64,000 nt of DNA from Phallusia mammillata (taxonomy: Eukaryota; Chordata; Ascidiacea; Phlebobranchia; Ascidiidae). Each line of letters opens with the position of its first letter. Positions within the stretch are counted from its first letter, which is position 1. Made by a program: the position numbers and the translations under genes. The stretch is from NCBI GenBank assembly GCA_003260075.1, contig QLIY01000402.1, positions 1 through 64,000 on the forward strand. Direction: 5' to 3'. The notes beneath the pieces were generated by a model that saw only the letters and a list, made by a program, of their open reading frames with translations, did not search any database and was not told where the DNA came from. This document shows, in pieces, positions 46,153 to 57,484 of the stretch.

Positions 46153-46899
46153 AAACAAATTAACACAAATCGTTAACCCCTATTTCATTTATTCAAGTAT
46201 TGATTTTCATCCACGCCCCTTTTGCTGTGTTTTTCCTTCTGTCTATGCTACTTCACCTTTTTTTGTGAAAAAATGTTCCTTTACTGGGTGCCAGTACGTC
46301 AAGCCCATTGAAGTCCAGGAGTGACTTCTGTCGTGGGTTCGAATCCCACCGCAAGCTAGATTTTCTGATCCATGCTTTGCCACATGGGAATGCTTGGTGA
46401 CTGCGGCCGATTCGGTATAACGTATTCAATATGCCTGCATGGCGATGAGTGTGCTGCATGATCGCTGGTCTGCTTCAGGGCTGATCCCAGTTATAAATCT
46501 ATGCTCATCTTATACTTTACTTGTGCTCATAATAACATGTAATTTGGTGTGCATTTTCGCGTTGTTACATTAACTGACATAAAATATGTCTATACCTATA
46601 CGCAAATATGCCTTGTTTTTGAAAGAAAATTTCTGTTCGGGGTACAAAAGGTGCCATAGGCAATTTTGTTGCTTGGAATGTACGCCGAACACAGCAACGG
46701 TTCTACTTTGAACAATATAACCGGTGACTAATAACCCAGGATATGAACATCCTGTGTTACACAATAGAACCTGTCGTTTGCAACAGAGGTTGTTAAATCA
46801 ACGTATTTGTGCTGTTTGTTTCTGTGCAATGCTGATTTTTACACCGACCAATTAGTTGCCTATTTTGCCTGAAGGAATTGGAAGTCATTTAGTGAAATA
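46153..46899 (+). promoter_or_regulatory. Spacer with SINE copy and conserved 5' flank of ZP gene 2
   Basis: 46300-46500 is a SINE copy (GGTTCGAATCCCACCGC and the TATTCAATATGCCTGCATGGCG arm). 46663-46785 matches the 5' flank of ZP gene 1 in order and spacing. A TTTAG lies just before the start codon (AGTGAAATA-ATG). Confidence 0.5.
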
Positions 46900-49800
46900 A
46901 TGATAAGAAACATATTTCTGGTATTGTGCCTTTCTGTATTTCTGGTCCACGGTAAGTTAATTTTTATGCTTCATGTAGAAATTCCACCATAATAATACTA
47001 TTTCTATTTTTTTCAAGGCGGTCATGACAGGCGACGCCGAAAACGTGCCTTAGACGAACTTATTCTTTTCTTTGACCAGTGTATGGCCGATAATGGTATC
47101 CCTTTTGCGTGGAAAAGTGTCGTGGATTATGTTATTGACAACGACTTGGCAGACGAATTGTCCTGTGATACACAACTGTAAGTTCAGCATTTTTACTTAC
47201 TTGAATGTAAGGTTCTTCTTTGCGATGGCACCTAACTTTTCTTTCAAAAGTCTTCACCTTTTCAAGCTTGCATTAAGAGTTAAATTTATTTCGCTTTGTA
47301 AATAAACACATAGCGACACAATTGCACTAAAACAATCAACAAGCCGAAAATAGCTGCGCAACGTTAAAACGTTATGGGCGCAGAACAGTGAAGGGCACAA
47401 CTGGTGGATTATGACTGAACGCGCGGAAGCTACACTGTATTGTAAACCGTAAGGCTAGATCCACACAGGATTTCTCGCGGGCTTAGCGTACGCCCATGAG
47501 CTGCCCCGCTGGCGCAGTGACGTACACACAGACATAAAACTCAAGCTTGCGCGCTGGCGTTCTGGCTCACACAGCCGCACTTTGACTATGGAGAATGTTT
47601 GGCTATAGAAGTTTATTCTTCCCATCCATTTTTATTTACGGGAGCTGACCAGAGAGTGAGTTTGGCGCAATGCGCGAGTATAACACGACTGGGGGAACAC
47701 ATTGATGGGGCCAGTCAAGGGTCCCTAGAATATGAATTCGACAGAAAAAAACACCCAAAGAAAGCCTGATGGATAGTCTTAAAGGGCTTTCGACAGTCAT
47801 ATGAAAAACCAATTTGTTGGAGTAATGCGTTTAAATCCTTTCCTGCTTTTACGTTTAATATCGATATTGAAAATAAAAACAGGTTAAACCAGTGGTTCTC
47901 AAACATTTTTATTGTCGGGACCAAATGGTAATTTTGTAAGTGTGTAGGGAGCCGCAAAAAAACAAAAGGCTGTTAAAATCACTAAAGAGTACTACCTTGA
48001 AAGCTAAAATAGGAATGTTTGGTGATTTTCTAAGGTCTGGTGCGAGCCGCAAAATAAGTAGTTGCTGGGAGCCGCATGCGGCCCCGAAAACCGAGTTTGA
48101 GAACCACTGGGTTAAACAGTGTTCCTTTCAAAGCTCTTCAGTTTTATTATGTTAAAAGTAAGTATATTGAAATTCAGAACTAAACCACTAGAGGCAGAAT
48201 GTTGGAATAGAGCTTTGGATTTCTTGCTTAGTGGATCTGACTTGATGATGGCAAAAGAATGTGTCTGTAAATATTTGCCAGATCTTGGGGACCGACAGGA
48301 CTGCATAACGAGTGAGAGATTGTGCTAGGAGCTACTCCAAATCTACTTTAAATCAATGTTTTTATGCTTTATAACGGTGCTCTTTCTATCGTCCATTTAA
48401 TGTTTTATATAGTTTTAGCAACAGACAATGTTACGTCATTTATTATAATTTAAGTGTTTTTTTAGATGAAAAGAGGCGTAAGAGGAATATTCCGCAAGGT
48501 AATTATTGTTTCTATTTAGTAGCTTTGGTAGTTTAACGCTGATGTTCCTAAAAATAATTTCACTATACCGACGTTATCGGACGATAGTTTTAAACCAGTG
48601 GTACTCAACCTTATAGTAATGCATTAGTCATGGCGTACCACCTGAAGACTTTCTATTTCTATTATTGCATACACCTAAACCTGTTTGTATGGTTAAACCT
48701 AGAAATATAGACTCATTCTCATTGACTAGCGGTTATTGTAACCAGCAAGGTTAATAATTTCAAAAGAATGTTCAAGACATGAGTATCACCCAATACCAGG
48801 ACTGATCATTTGGGTCAGTTGAGGTGCAATTTTTGATCTGATTTTAGTTTAGTATAACAGAGAGCTATTCGCGTACCACCTGTAAAGTGGTCCGTCGTGG
48901 CACCAGTAATGGGCGTACGTGTAACACAGGCTATGAACCACTGTCCTGAATATTAATAATAAAAAAACATTTTTTTTTGTTTAGAATGTCCAACTTCAGG
49001 CATCGACCTTATGTTTACCCTGGATGGGTCAGGTTCGGTGGGACGAACAAACTTCGTACTACTTAAGGAATGGGTGGTCGACGTTACTTCACAGTTTAAC
49101 CTATCCACTATCCACGTCGGGGTGGTCAAATATTCAATTAACGATTATAGGTTGGTCTATTTACAAACATAGTAAACAATGTAAATCAGTAGTTTCTAAC
49201 CGGTAGTTAATTAAATGGTTACGTAGAAATGCACCAAAGTTTCGGCCGGCCTAAACACTTCGTTCGAATACGCTGTTTTTCTATGTTTCGGTTCCGGCCC
49301 GAACTTTTTTGAAAATTCGGCCGAAACCGAACTTTTTTGTTGCATGGAATGAAGGCCTAAACTTTCAAAGACACTACTTTAAATGATATTTGTATGGGTA
49401 GCATCTACTATGCAGTATATTTGTGATGAAGAAAAATGTTTTGAATTGTTAAGTGAGGAATTTATCAAAAAACGGTTGGGAACCACTGGGTTAGAGTATT
49501 AACGGTCAACCCAAACTTCGCTGCATTAATGGTTTTAACATCATCGGTTTTGTTTTAATTTACGTACTGTAGTAAGCCACTGACGGAGCAGTCCTTGACG
49601 AGGGTGGAAGTGGGATTGGGTGAATATAAGGATCACGCTTCTTTAAAAGTACGTATACCGTTCTGCAAATCAAAGTTGTAAATAAATTTAACTAGCTAAG
49701 TAGCCACTTGTTTGACCTGCTGACCTAATTTAAAACAGCCCTAAAACGCCTTGTTCAAGGCCAGTTTTCTATTGTGTTTGTTGTCTTGCTCTTTTCTGAG

Positions 49801-52800
49801 GCTTGAAGTATAGGTCTGTCAATCAAACTTTCGGGCCTAAACGGGCTTCTCAAAAACAATTCGGGTTCGGGCCGGGTTTCGGGTTGAAATTTCAGGCCCG
49901 TTTACAACTCTGCTACAAATCACCAAAAATTGTAAAGATAACATGGAGTTTTCTTTTCAACTTAATTTATTAGCGGATTTGTTGTGAGTAAAGCAGGAAA
50001 CCAAACACTTAACGCCTAATTCATCTCTATTAAGTTGCGCCTACATTCATTTTTCACTGCTTTAATCCAAGAGTAGCCCATAGCCATTTTTGACGTTAGA
50101 GCAAACATGGGGATTTCCTTCACGCAGGAAACTGTTCTGAATATTACATACAAGTATGGCACGACGCACACAGCGGCCGGCCTTGCTCTTACACATTTGG
50201 AGTTTCAAAACTCTCCACGATATAACGACAACAACACCGACAAAATTATCATTCTTGTAACAGACGGAATGTAAGTTGGAATTGTACAGAAGATCTACAT
50301 AAATTTTGTGTTGTCTGAATCGTGTAACTTCGGCTGATTTGTAAAATGTCAAGTTTGGAAATACATAACTTGCGTTGTCAAACACGATATTTTGGGTTAT
50401 AGAGCAAACGACGCCGACCGTCTGCCCAATGTCATCGAAGAGATTCGAAATAGCAGCATCGAAGTAATTGCAATTGGTGTAGAAAATTACGGTTTGCAGC
50501 AACTTCAAGTAAGTGACTAGAACAGTGGTACTACTTGTTAAAGAGAGGGGACATGCATCAGACTGTGGGGCAGACCTGAGCATTTTACGGCCCGCAGGCC
50601 ACAACCGGCTAGTTGGGTGTCACTGTCTGGCCCGCGTGAGGTCAAGTAAATTAAAACATAAATCAACGGCCAGGAATTTGGCCGAATGGTCTGGCGCACC
50701 TGACCCACATACAGACATAAAAAACCTGATCGGGATTCGTCCCCGGGGATGTCCTGGGTTCGAACGCGCCTGACCCACATACAGACATAAAAAACCTTGA
50801 TCGGGATTCGTCCCCGGGAGAGTCCTGGGTTCGAAATAAAAAAAACCTGATCGGGATTCGTCCCCGGGAGAGTCCTGGGTTCGACGTAAAATATAAAGTA
50901 GGGCCTAACTATGCATACCACCAAGAAGACCTATTGTCCAGCGCGCCTGACCCATATACAGAATAAAAAAAAACTGATCGGGATTCGTCCCCGGGAGTGT
51001 CCTGGGTTCGAACCCCGTGAAAAAACAAAAACATAAATCAAAAAATAGGCCTATTTATGCTGTGCATAAAATACGGCAGTGTTGCTTTTATGTTGAAAAG
51101 ACTGCCATTATTTTTTTGTTTTATATCCAGGGTTGCCAATGACATGGACCTTAAAATAAGGACAACCGAAGATTTAATTTTTATACGAAACAAAGCAAAC
51201 ATTTTAACACATTTTTTTGCATTTATACGAGCCATGACATTTTAACATGCCACACTTTTTGCCAGAAACAATCTGTTCCAGCAATTTCTTGTTCGAAGAA
51301 AATACATCTCACGCCAGCCCAGGTCTATAGGTGTACGTTTACTTGTAGCAGAGATTGAAATCCCGAGATTTGACTTGTAACTGTTAAAAATAAAACAAAA
51401 TAAGACTCAATTTAAAAACAAGGACATTTCTTAGAAATAAGGAGAATATTTTTTTTCTATGCCATTGCCCTTCAAAATTAGGACAAATCTTGGAAATAAG
51501 CAAAAGTTTACATAAAATACAAGTTGATCAAACTCATGTTTAACCGCATAAAGCCTAGGGCGCCATTTTGTGTCAAAAAAATAAATTAAATTGCTATTTT
51601 TTATGTCAATTTGTCCGCAGGTTTTTATGGTTTTTTAATGGTGAAAATTAATACTAAGCAGAATTAGATTCAAAGTTGGTTCGGCCTTTTTAACGCAAAT
51701 CAGTTTTCTTATGTGGCTCCTTTGAAAAATTAAAATTAATTTGAAAATTAAGTGTAAAGTTTTTTTAATATTTTTAATTAATATCTTTACGGAAAATACA
51801 ACAGTACAAGAACTGATTGGTGACAACAAAGCAAATTAGACAGTTGATCGTGTTTATAGTGTTATTGACAGATAAACAGTAAAATGTTAATGAACGCATC
51901 ACTTTCTCATAACTGCCATAAATTAAAACAGATTCTGCATGTACAGCTTTTGAAACTGATTGCAACAAGTTTTTAACCTTAAAAATTAACTACCAAATCC
52001 AATAAGCAAAAACTGTAAACGTTTTTTTTTAAATAAACACAGCTTATTACCAATGGAAACAGCGACAACATTCGAACTATGCAGACGTTTTTGGAGCTGG
52101 AAAGCATCGTCAGTGATCTGCAGACATTAATTCTAAGCAAAGTTGATGGTAAAAAAACTATATAAGAAACATGAAAAATGAATGGTCTGGGTCCCCTTAT
52201 GCGAATGTGTTTTGTTGAGACGAATTTATAAAATAGTCAAGACTCCTCTGTAACTACCGCTAAATTAAAACCACAAAGCATCGCTTCATGTTTTGACGCC
52301 AACTTTTTCTTTAGGAAGCAAAACTTTTGTAAAATTTTGCCCCCGATTGCACATTTCTGCAACTAAACAAAATTTCCAACATTATCTCATCGTAATAAAA
52401 ATAAGCATTTGTTGCCAGACATTAAATGTTATCTTAGCTGTCGTTGCATAAACGAGTATTGTTCTTCAAGCAGTTTTTATTGTAAAGAATCGACGTTTCG
52501 ACGTTATTATTATCTCAACTTTCTTTGGTGTGTTTCTTTTGAACGATATATTTGATTTAAGTGCTTAGTTTATTTTGACATGTTTTAGACTGATTGTAAT
52601 ATTTAATATTATGCTTTAGAGAATCCACCACCGTGCGAAGTAGAAACGACCACTGTACAATGTCACCAAGATCATGTCTTTGTTCAGTAAGTGCGGCTTC
52701 TTAAAATTCTTGTTTATTGGTATGTACTTCCTTTGAAATGTAAATATCTAAAAATAAATGTAAAGTTCAGAAAAACCACTTAGTCGTTCACCCTTTGGTT

Positions 52801-55800
52801 TTAAAGATATATATATTTCGCTATTACAGCATCGTCAGTATCTTATTCAAATAGAATCCAAAATAAAATAAAAAAATAAATCAGGCAAATTTACTCAAAA
52901 AATATTTGGTGCAGAGTAATACGTTTGGGCTTGTACTTTTGGACCCTAATTTCAGTGCTAAGCTTTCATTTCGGTTTGGGCCTAAGATTCTACAAATTGG
53001 GTTTGATTGGGGCTTGACTTTATAATCAGGATCTTACCAACTTTCGGGCTAATAATTTGGGCCTTTTTTATAACTACTCGTTTCGAACTGGGTCCCTTCT
53101 TGCCAAAAGGCTACGGCTTACTTACTTCCAGGGTTTTTTTAAGGTTTGGTTTGGGTGACCGCTAAGTAGTTTTGAGAGACCGCAAGTGTTTCATTTAAAT
53201 ACCAAAAAATAGCCATATTTGCATTTACGAATTATTTATTAGGCAACTGGAGTTGCAAGTCCAAATTTTGGGAAACCGCTGGAGAAATTAAAAACACCTT
53301 AAAAAACACTGCTTACTTCTACCAACGCCAGGAGGTGCGGGCGCTACTGTTCTATTGAGAATCTCTGAATAAATGTGTACAGTTTTTTTGCAAATTAAAA
53401 CTTGTTTATAGCGTCGCCAAAGACGTAAGAGACCAGATGAGAATGACGTCAGGAGACCAGCTCGTGATGTCAAGCAAATACGTTCCAACCGTTACCCACG
53501 TTGACCCACAATGCGTTGCGTCATCCAACTATGATTTCAATGTCACCTTGACCGACTGTGATGTCAACATAACAGTAAGTAGTAATTTGGAAACAAATTA
53601 TGTTCACCATGTTTGACCTTGTTTAAAAGCAACATTTTTGTTTGAATTAAACTGAAGAGTTGTAAGTCGGCTCGAGTTCTTGGTTTAGGCCCGGTTCATA
53701 CATAAGTTCAACTATAAAACGGGTTTTATTCGACCTAATTTTGGCTTTGTTTCCAAACAACATTCATCACCATCATTTCGGACCGCTTAATAAAACTTCA
53801 GGGCACTCTATCACCAGGGCACTATTTCTGTTAGTTGCACATCTATACATATTTTACGTCCGTAAGTAGTCCAACAGTCTTAGCCCCTTCAACCAATTTT
53901 ATGTCCCAAGAAATTGTTTAAACCACTTTGCGGCGTCCTAATTATATTCCATCAACAAAAATATAGGCCTTTACTACTTTCTGAATTACAATCAACACTC
54001 GAAACGGCATGAAATCAAAGCTAAGGCTAAAACTGCACTGTTGCGCGTTTTTTTTAATGTAAAAAGTCCTTCAAAGTTTTTGGTTGTTGACAGAAAAACG
54101 GGTCGTTAATAATCTTTTCCTTCACCCTATGGCCCGCGTCTGTGGATCTTTCTCCTGTTGTGAGATTCAGCTACTTTTGTGTATCTTGTGTTTACAACAA
54201 CACAGCTGTCATTGATTCGCAGATTACTCCCGTTTCGTCGTAAGTTTTTCTTCAAAATTGTGTGGTTACTTTTCAAATTTGTTTCTAGTATATGTAGAGA
54301 AGCAGAATAGAATTTTATTTTAAACGAATTTAAATGCAAAAGTATTTTTAACGTCAGTTTTATGTTTTAATTTTTGGGGTTAAAAAGTTTTGCAAATGTA
54401 AAACAAGCGATAACGACAAAAACAGTTCATTTAATAGTTTTTGACTTCTTTAGCCTATATGAATTTGCTTTAAACGTACTATTTTGCATTTCCCGCAACT
54501 CATGTTTCCAAGTACAGTGTTTGTTACTTATTTTTAGACTTTGTAAAATAATTTCCACCATTATGCTTTTTGCTAGTTTATCTGAACTTAAATGTAGATA
54601 TAAAAAATATTGATACTTTTTGGTTTTAGTGTTGAAAACTTGGCTCTTTAAAGTTTTAAACACAAATAAATCCTTTGAAATGTAACTACATAAAAATTTT
54701 AGGAAAGCGAACTTTTCTCTTGATTCTCAACAAGGACAATTCATGTTGACAATTGGAATTTTCGAAGATGATTTCACAACCCCGCTAATCTCTATAATTT
54801 TTGTCCCTGAATTTGTGAACGTTGTTGTGGAATTGCACTCCAGTAGTCCAGGGTTTATAACAGAGGTAAAATACATCGGTGTATTACTTCATGGAAATAT
54901 TGGTTTTGGAAGCGGAAGTTGCCACTGTTTACCCATAGAAATAAAACTGATCAGAAAATAAAGAGGGCCCCTCATTTCCATCAAAACTAGAGATTTAAAA
55001 TGGTATAGTCAACGGCAATCGGCATCACTATTATTTAGCATCAAAGTAATGGTTAAATTTAACGCCTTGCCGATTTGATTTAAAAGTTTAATATCCACGC
55101 ACACTTATATAACTTGCTGGTACGATGTTTCTTTATGTGAACTCATGTGTATTATTCTGATTCGTTGCGTACAGCCGCATAACCTGTAAGTTAGGTCTTA
55201 AAATATAGGCTTATCCAAGAAGACCAAGAAGGTAATCTAGTGAACTTGTCTAAATACAATTTGTCACAAAGCCAAGTGGAGCAACAAAGCTTTATGCTAA
55301 CTGTCGGAAATCAATTCACATATAGGACGTCGAAAACGTATAGGACGTCGAAACGTCGATTGTTTACAATAAAAACTGCTGGATGGGGGGGGGGGTTCAC
55401 ATATTTTTACCTTAAGTTTTTCTATACTTTTATACTATTTTACAAACAGATGTTGGACTGTTGGGCAACCGATCATCTTGGGACAGACAAAAACTACACA
55501 CTCATCGAAAATGGGTCAGTAGAAAATACATAAAAATGTGTGTACTCGGACAATCTCAGTGTCTACCAAGACATTAAAACATAAAAAGGTGTCCAGAATT
55601 AACTACAAGCAAGACATAAGAGTAATTCTGAAACTATTTCTTCCGTATTACTTTATTTGTTTGTTTGTTTTTTGCACCCAGGTTTCTTGCTTTCAAATTG
55701 CCTACGTTTCTATGCAACGTCTTTGCATCTTAAAAAATTAACCATTTTTTAAGGTTTTTTGTTTTGAGTTTAATTTAAATTAAAATGTTATAGGTTGAGT

Positions 55801-57484
55801 ATAGCGACGTCTCTTAAATTTCTTGTACAAAAACACGCGACCTTTAAAACCCATCACCAATTTTTCAAACGAATATACTGGCCCAGTCAGGGTGGCTATA
55901 CCCTCCTAATAAAATACCAGAAGTCATACTCTGCTCCCACATCTGTTCAACGTTTCAAAACTGGATTTATTTTTACAGACTTCCGGCCGGTGGAGAATTC
56001 TTGAACAAGCCAGCTGTTGTGATTTTTGCTAACGGGAATCACTCCATTGCTAAGTTCAAATTTCGGTCATTTGTTTGGCCAAATGACTGGAACAGCGTGG
56101 TGTTCATCTATTGCAGGGTCGAAGTCAAAATAGAACCTGACAGACTGGTAAGTGCGTTTTAAGTAGGCGTATTATATTTTAATTTTTTGTTGCTTAAACC
56201 AGCGATGTAGATCGGCTCGGGCTTTTCGGTTTGGGTTTAGGCCGGTTTGAGGCTTAAGTTACATAAAAACGGGCATGATTTGGAACTGACTTGACACTGT
56301 GTAATACTTTGCTGCAATTTTGGGCACGAATTTGGGATTTGATTTTTAAAATAAGTCTGGTTGGGGACCGGGCTCTAAATTAGGACATGCTTACAGCTCT
56401 GGGTTACAGCTACAGATTTGAAATTTTGTCTTGTAACAATTTACATGATGGGCCAAAATGAGATTTGAGCTTACAACCCTTTGATTCTAATTTGACGTGT
56501 GCGTCTGCAGGCAATTAGTGTTAAGCAAGCCAAACTGTTGTTTCCCTGAAATTAAACCTTGTCTTGAACGGGAAATTTTTGTCACAAATTTAATGTGTAG
56601 TTTACTACACAGAGTTCACATGGGCAAGGTCGCAGATCGATTCAACCCGAAAAAACATTCAACTTCTCAAATCTGGTCCAATTGTTATTTCTGCAAACAA
56701 GAACAGCTGTCGTCAGGTAAGTGGAAACAGGAAAATAACCTTAACTTTGTTTTGGAAATGATAGTGGTTTAGCAAAACAGAAACGATGACCTTACAGGCC
56801 ACCGTATTTTTTGCTGAGTTGTTCTTATACTAAGTAAAATTAATTAGGTAAAGGCATCAAGCCAATGATTGACAAGCTGCAGACAGCGCATACTGTATCG
56901 GCTATCTCTTATCACCAGCTGCAATGATGAGACCTTACAAGCCGAAACAGTGTACACTGTCTGCAGCCCTATTACTGTACGTTTGGATTTGATTCAGCGT
57001 ATTTTTGCATAATGTAAAATATTTTGTTTTGTCTTAAAAGCGTATGAATGTATTCACGTTTGGTTTATTTAGAAAAATGGTGGCTGCAGCGATATTTGTG
57101 CGACGGCCAATGGAAACACGATATGTTTGTGCAACCCTGGACGTAGTCTTGGAGCAGACGGGGCGACTTGCTATGGTATGGATGTTAATAAAACATGTGT
57201 GTTTGAATGATCCAAACTCTAAAGCTTTACTATGCCTAAGCATTGTAGCCGATTGTTAACATTTTTTACGAACGTTGTAAGAATCAAAAGTTGGTCCACT
57301 AGATACATCCAACTTTATAATATTTTATGTTTCAGAGGAGCAATTGCCAGAAAACGACACAACCATTCAAATTCAAAACATAATGGTTTTGTTCTTGGTG
57401 GTTATAGTTTTATTCTTCGTCTTTGGGAGAGTCAAGAAAAAAATGCAAACTAGCAATAATCACCAATCAAAGGTTGATCTGTAA
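46900..57484 (+). CDS. vWA-ZP-EGF transmembrane protein, frameshifted in this sequence (ZP gene 2)
   Basis: Eighteen exons: 46900-46951, 47018-47177, 48178-48311, 48466-48498, 48985-49150, 49573-49648, 50077-50270, 50403-50508, 52043-52148, 52620-52686, 53412-53574, 54094-54239, 54703-54865, 55450-55514, 55979-56147, 56613-56716, 57073-57175, 57336-57484. Order: signal peptide; RRRRKRALDEL basic site; cysteine region; 33-base micro-exon (EKRRKRNIPQ); von Willebrand A domain over exons 5-9 with a complete MIDAS (DGSGS, THTA, TDG); ZP domain; GQGRRS; EGF module; membrane helix; short basic tail. The exon at 56613-56716 is 104 bases where ZP gene 1 has 105. The loss lies near CCCGAAAAAACA, puts EGF and helix out of frame, and leads to a stop in the last exon. 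It is either a sequencing or assembly error in a homopolymer, or a real truncating allele. Exon 15 has alanine (VVIFANG) where ZP gene 1 has cysteine. Confidence 0.8.
47283..47442 (+). mobile_element. ~150-base dispersed repeat, copy 5
   Basis: ACATAGCGACACAATTGCAC through GCTACACTGTATTGTAAA, as at 44929. Directly after it (47455-47650) is an unusually GC-rich segment (GCGGGCTTAGCGTACGCCC, GCGCTGGCGTTCTGGC) of unknown nature. Confidence 0.65.
47890..48109. mobile_element. hAT-type MITE (CAGTGGTTCTCAAAC ends) with exact 8-base target duplication
   Basis: Ends CAGTGGTTCTCAAAC and GTTTGAGAACCACTG are perfect inverses over 14-15 bases. Flanks GGTTAAAC occur at 47882-47889 and 48110-48117. The interior has the GAGCCGC..GCGGCCCC motifs common in animal hAT MITEs. 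It is 220 bases long, in intron 2 of ZP gene 2. Confidence 0.92.
48596..48943. mobile_element. hAT-like element (CAGTGGTACTCAACC / GAACCACTG ends)
   Basis: 348 bases between CAGTGGTACTCAACC and TATGAACCACTG, with internal GGCGTACCACCTG and GCGTACCACCTG blocks. No target duplication is visible. It lies in intron 4 of ZP gene 2. Confidence 0.65.
49380..49492. mobile_element. hAT MITE right half
   Basis: Closely related to 22425-22531 (GCATCTACTATG.AGTA, AAAATGTTTTG.ATTG, GGTTGGGAACCACTG). A left end may be at about 49187 (AGTAGTTTCTAACCG), with other repeat material inserted between. Confidence 0.6.
49685..49915. repeat. Dispersed GGGCCT-rich repeat, copy 3
   Basis: Parallels 44040-44255 and more loosely 8940-9170. 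It lies in intron 6 of ZP gene 2. Confidence 0.6.
50695..51016 (+). repeat. Tandem tRNA-like 70-base repeat, about four units
   Basis: Units carry CGCCTGACCCACATACAGAC (where complete), AAAAACCTGATCGGGATTCG, TCCCCGGGA, then GTCCTGGGTTCGAA. They begin near 50695, 50766, 50838 (short) and 50941. The GGGTTCGAACCCC of the last unit looks like a tRNA B box and T-arm, so the array may derive from a tRNA-related element. It lies in the vWA part of ZP gene 2, intron 50509-52042. Confidence 0.7.
52842..52857 (-). other. Exact 16-base match to the Ciona spliced-leader sequence, in a repeat
   Basis: The reverse strand reads ATTCTATTTGAATAAG and then ATACTGACGATGCTG, so no splice donor follows. A similar context (ATTCTATTTGAATGAGATACTGATGATGCTG) occurs on the - strand near 32580-32614. 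This suggests that the 16-mer is part of a dispersed repeat here rather than an SL RNA gene. Confidence 0.55.
55318..55410 (+). repeat. TATAGGACGTCG element next to a poly-G run
   Basis: Two copies of TATAGGACGTCGAAAACG-like words, then AATAAAAACTGCTGGAT and eleven G (55385-55395). TTCACATA borders both sides. Same sequence family as the hairpin at 34288-34455. It lies in intron 13 of ZP gene 2. Confidence 0.6.
56874..56968. repeat. 95-base palindromic repeat (GCTGCAGACAG..CTGTCTGCAGC)
   Basis: GCTGCAGACAGCGCATACTG is inverted at the other end as CAGTGTACACTGTCTGCAGC. Partial relatives lie near 4490-4560, 19545-19610, 23505-23570 and 28225-28400. It is a short MITE-like or hairpin repeat found in introns and intergenic DNA. 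Confidence 0.6.
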
